A stretch of DNA of 64,000 bases from assembly GCA_018266255.1 (NCBI GenBank), contig JAFEAT010000001.1:1-64000 (forward strand). Reading direction: 5' to 3'. This document shows positions 62,101 through 64,000 of this stretch, in pieces. Within the stretch, counting starts at the first letter, position 1. Every line of letters starts with the position of its first letter. Source of the stretch: Cyanobacteria bacterium SZAS-4 (GTDB taxonomy: Bacteria; Cyanobacteriota; Vampirovibrionia; Obscuribacterales; Obscuribacteraceae). Under the pieces are notes generated by a model, which saw nothing but the letters and a program-made list of their open reading frames with translations, did no database searches and had not been told where the DNA came from. The position numbers were made by a program, and so were the translations under genes.

Positions 62101-62634
62101 AAGTGTCCCGAGCGCCGGCTTGTTGCTCTCTGTGCTACCTGACGCGGCTTGAATACAGTTCGCTCTCGCGACGAGATCTGCGTTGTAAGAGCTTTTTTCA
62201 GTTAGATTTGCAGAACTGTTAGGGCCTTTCAATTCCAGAAGGCGACGTTTCAGTTCCTGCATGGGGTCCTGAATGCCACGTGCGCTGGGATCTTGCCTGA
62301 AACTGCGCTCGACGTCGAATGTTTCGGTATCTCCGTTTGGCAAACCCACTTCCAATTTCACGTGCGAACCGGCTGGACCTCCCAATTTGCTTTTAATTTG
62401 TTCGAAGGAATTCTTAGTCAGATCTTCGCCATCGATACTCAAAAGGAACTGGTCGTAGTTTTGATTACGCAACGGAGGGAGTAATCTTGCCTGAATGGAC
62501 ACGTTCTTACTAAGCCGCAAGTCCAAAAAATTGTCTACGGATACGTTTGCTTCAGAAGCGCCTACACTCAGATGCGCAGCGGATATTAACGCTACTAAAG
62601 CAAGACCTATCGCGATGTGTTTGTTACTCAGCAA
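59158..62634 (-). CDS. Exported PDZ-TPR protein, 1158 aa
   Basis: A signal peptide (MLSNKHIAIGLALVALISAA) is followed by a PDZ-like domain at about 30-110 (FLLSIDGEDLTKNSFEQIKS, KLGGPAGSHVKLEVGLPNGD). The remaining thousand residues are TPR units (FDSADKYLSHAIELMKLEQ, SEQAISVLEKASKLPTAKG, YEDAYKALAAAIEVMHQYED). The arrangement suggests a periplasmic adaptor that binds C-terminal peptides with the PDZ part and other partners with the solenoid. It has the same style as several proteins in the window but is the longest. It stands alone, convergent with the frameshifted gene. Confidence 0.85.
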   Translation of the reverse strand: MLSNKHIAIGLALVALISAAHLSVGASEANVSVDNFLDLRLSKNVSIQARLLPPLRNQNYDQFLLSIDGEDLTKNSFEQIKSKLGGPAGSHVKLEVGLPNGDTETFDVERSFRQDPSARGIQDPMQELKRRLLELKGPNSSANLTEKSSYNADLVARANCIQAASGSTESNKPALGTLMNCVLLSLSIGDFDSADKYLSHAIELMKLEQVDTNTIYRERAVVEDLVLLGKNADAEFVCKYLLRPPTTSRAPRLPQPISVLGSYSLIPSKSAQDASKVLAENISSGVVAQATSFDEDTFWLAQYLESLGLNDKALNLYTKVVASNQSKDYPPSYRGIQPIAFGLYSRARLEGLAGKRDLAEKDLEAIKTSFKLLSSKQQQLINRIPEFFPKLSDVEIAEKSLRDTTSITKPPQAVSYSNQDEFVLSGSLPSFRHSFQLAKKCFELIRANKKTEAESVAKELIVAYRESYQPKWFYSLRQNLFSTNLRLVRGFADRGWYDQANKHLSQLEVAAKNKIPEIPSNDPAWLMLNAERIYNLASTSGKFPRELAVQRLGSGPLRSSRNALSTADRLNVIAEAYFLADEPKRAKLFVDQALLELDTNNRGPNPDSSDKQAAIYMNAACIYAKLSDFKNADNYATLAFNHASLLESELAGEVSDLASVFSNSGRSEQAISVLEKASKLPTAKGYQVYRPDYGTKLAELYAKNGHQDKAIESIGKSLELKKIPAGSEFALAGQLNEKSKNYASAAKYYFEAGKWSGNHLNDEQRQAMLRKSIECAGQAKDYDPSTLAKTYRELSNLVIRTNMEDALVLLQKSAALMPDSDPEKPTQLSSISYLKGELTRIAATKGKTGKPATVNANTQFDDRIAISKQAAELATKNNNKDAAALWLSLASLEAEAKKVDAAVADARKGIAAYQVAHAKRHLLHELLNTGLPSQIAKAGAPEKAEEIMREAQARVDTIAGAGGLPSQAQMSHHFLYLFMQKDYEKADAILDQLLKTDLTLGSYSPPNHDVFVCRMGGGPYPVESSEQVISQIESSLSNVTGADNQHQLHYLNKILAAQTKQFGKDDYRVGLTFAKIAHVHILANQYEDAYKALAAAIEVMHQYEDMLYIFSNLHPDLYKVFQKLNKQDELDKLEAVKVAEQKERQARHYRSWAPKKKP

Positions 62635-62820
62635 TTTGCGACTTCTCGAAGCTTACTCAATCTGTATTCTGGGTTATTTTGCCCATTCACGCAAATTTTT
62701 CCATGGTGATTTCAGCAATGAGAATGGTGATATCAAATTGTGTCGAAGCGGTCGAACAATACTTTCCTTTCTTCCATTCTTGCATTATGATGCTTTGAAG
62801 CAATAACAAGGAGATCCCAG

Positions 62821-62865
62821 ATGTTTGCTACCAACTCACTTTTAGCGCCTGCGGTCACTCGCTGA
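62821..62865 (+). CDS. Possible leader peptide, 14 aa, upstream of MATE gene
   Basis: ATG 62821 has a perfect AAGGAG (62808-62813) 7 bases upstream. The ORF MFATNSLLAPAVTR ends at 62865. It is followed by a terminator-like hairpin at 62915 and a second hairpin at 62994 before the MATE start. It is too short for an ordinary protein; a leader ORF controlling downstream readthrough is the natural reading. Confidence 0.4.
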   Translation: MFATNSLLAPAVTR

Positions 62866-62914
62866 ACCGTTCATTCGGCCATATCGAATTTCCTTGATGT
62901 TTTCTGAGCATATA

Positions 62915-62938
62915 GCACCTTGCTGGTGCGAATTTTTA
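62915..62938 (+). terminator. Hairpin with T-run in the MATE leader
   Basis: GCACC (62915-62919) pairs with GGTGC (62925-62929), followed by GAATTTTTA. It could be a weak terminator or an attenuator downstream of the 14-codon ORF. Confidence 0.5.
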
Positions 62939-62993
62939 TGCTCGCGGCAAAACTCGATTCGTCAGCAGATTACCGTGAAAGCGCATCATCACA

Positions 62994-63011
62994 GCCGTTC
63001 ATTTGAACGGC
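62994..63011 (+). other. Second hairpin just before the MATE gene
   Basis: GCCGTTCA-TT-TGAACGGC is a perfect 8-bp stem followed by ACTGTTTTG, 35 bp before the start codon at 63046. Terminator-like or an operator. Confidence 0.55.
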
Positions 63012-63045
63012 ACTGTTTTGCATTCATCAAATAAGGTAAAGAGCA

Positions 63046-64000
63046 ATGGAAAAGAGTTCCATGCGAAAGTCGGCGCTGGTTCGACTTCGCACAAATTCGC
63101 AGCAACAGTTGCTGCAAAAGCAACCAGAACAACACACGCAACAAGGTTCGGTGAGCACCTCAGCAAACGCGCATGAGGCGCCGCTCGTATCTGGCAATCT
63201 ATGGAAAGCCATCTGGGTGATGTCGTGGCCGCTATTGGTCGCGACTATGGCCACGTCGCTTGTCGATCTAGTCAATGTACAAGTGGCGGGGCGCCTGGGT
63301 TCTGCTTCGCAAGCCGCAGTTGGGCTCGCAGAGCAGATCATATTCATCTTTCAGGTATTTCTCTTGTCCGTCGGCGTGGGCACTACAGCAATTGTGTCCA
63401 GAGCTTATGGAAGAAATGACAAAGACGACGTAGATTTTGCCACCGCTCAATCACTATCGTTGTCGATTATGATCGGTCTAGCACTCACAGCGGTAGCACT
63501 TCTCAGTGCGCACTTTGTCATTCCGCTACTCAGCCAAGAAGCGGAAATGTCAACGAATTGCAATCTCTACCTGAGTATATTTGCACTATATTTGGTGCCT
63601 TTCAGCTTTGTTTGCATCGCCAATGCAGCTTTCCGCGCAATAGGAAACGCGCGAATTCCGCTTGTGATTATTAGCACAGAAGTAATCATCAATATCGCTG
63701 GCGACTATCTAACCGTTGTCCACAACTTCCCTACCCCCGGGCTAGGAGTGAGAGGTATAGCCGGTTCAGCAGTTGTCGGCGCGCTGGTTGCTTCCATAAT
63801 GGCTTTCATGTTTTTGCGCGGTTCGCAGCTAAAAGAAAGCTTGAGACAGTTGTTGCCGCTTTCTGCTCCCCTGCTCAATCGCATAGTCAACATCGGAGTG
63901 CCCGCCGCATTGCAGCGCCTGAGCTGGGGTTTAAGCGTGTGCGGACTGTTCTTCATTTTGTCAAAAGTAGAACACCCAACCGCAGCATTGGCGGCGTGGA
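63046..64000 (+). CDS. MATE-family efflux transporter, N-terminal part
   Basis: The frame runs from ATG 63046 (AAGG upstream) off the right edge; 318 codons are visible. A polar Gln-rich N-terminal extension of about 50 residues precedes the MATE fold: LWKAIWVMSWPLLVATMATS, LVDLVNVQVAGRLGS, VGLAEQIIFIFQVFLLSVGV, GTTAIVSRAYGRND, AFRAIGNARIPLVIISTEVI, and LNRIVNIGVPAALQRLSWG opening the second half. MATE proteins export drugs or metabolites using Na+ or H+ gradients. The leader contains a tiny ORF and two hairpins, suggesting regulation by attenuation. Confidence 0.93.
   Translation, partial: MEKSSMRKSALVRLRTNSQQQLLQKQPEQHTQQGSVSTSANAHEAPLVSGNLWKAIWVMSWPLLVATMATSLVDLVNVQVAGRLGSASQAAVGLAEQIIFIFQVFLLSVGVGTTAIVSRAYGRNDKDDVDFATAQSLSLSIMIGLALTAVALLSAHFVIPLLSQEAEMSTNCNLYLSIFALYLVPFSFVCIANAAFRAIGNARIPLVIISTEVIINIAGDYLTVVHNFPTPGLGVRGIAGSAVVGALVASIMAFMFLRGSQLKESLRQLLPLSAPLLNRIVNIGVPAALQRLSWGLSVCGLFFILSKVEHPTAALAAW

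Overview
The window reads as a chromosome segment of a Gram-negative-type bacterium of moderate GC. It is rich in secreted or lipid-anchored TPR proteins, uses TTG and GTG starts often, and carries two OmpR-type two-component systems. The mix of TPR-rich envelope proteins, a TadG-like protein and lineage-specific proteins without recognisable families would fit the Obscuribacterales (Melainabacteria, the non-photosynthetic sisters of Cyanobacteria). That placement is an impression from gene style; no rRNA or complete tRNA is present to settle it.

Region 1 (1-20217) is mobile DNA. A 57-bp sequence made of the 3' half of a tRNA-Leu(TAG) gene, from anticodon loop to discriminator base plus a short trailer, occurs identically at 4812-4868 and 20161-20217. 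Each copy is followed by a terminator hairpin, and neither has a tRNA 5' half. To the left of each copy lies a P4-type integrase read leftward. 11-bp-spaced repeats sit at matching distances from both copies (52 bp to the right, about 117 bp to the left). The simplest reading is a tandem array of elements integrated at one tRNA-Leu gene. The middle element (4812-20217, 15.4 kb) resembles a phage satellite (PICI-like): AlpA-like regulator, zinc-finger/Toprim primase, DUF3987 helicase-like protein, HNH nuclease and two translationally coupled small-terminase genes, but no large terminase, portal, capsid or tail genes. It also carries a 755-residue TPR protein, a HEPN RNase-like gene divergent from an OLD-family ATPase/Toprim nuclease (probable anti-phage cargo), and three consecutive tyrosine recombinases.

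Region 2 (20.2-28.6 kb) holds a macrolide-type glycosyltransferase, small exported proteins, TPR proteins, and a group of small genes including a SUKH/SMI1-like candidate. Two genes in the window, one at 28 kb and one at 58.6 kb, appear frameshifted.

Region 3 (28.7-38.7 kb) looks like a locally co-regulated cluster. Four 17-bp boxes (GTWAC half-sites 11 bp apart) lie about 85-100 bp upstream of four start codons: an FHA-domain protein, a MocR-type regulator that has lost its PLP-binding residues, an EF-hand protein, and a 22-residue peptide gene. This spacing and a -10-like hexamer 9-10 bp after each box recall promoters activated by PhoB/OmpR-type regulators. Such a response regulator, divergent from its histidine kinase, lies beside the cluster.

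Region 4 (38.8-64 kb) contains a TadG-like protein, large TPR lipoproteins, a BaiN/HI0933-type flavoprotein, a RibD-C-type reductase, a small DUF5670 membrane protein, a second kinase/regulator pair, a papain-like cysteine protease with His-rich repeats, engB overlapping an M15 peptidase, a NagX-like acyltransferase, a PDZ-TPR protein of 1158 residues, and the start of a MATE exporter whose leader contains a tiny ORF and two hairpins.
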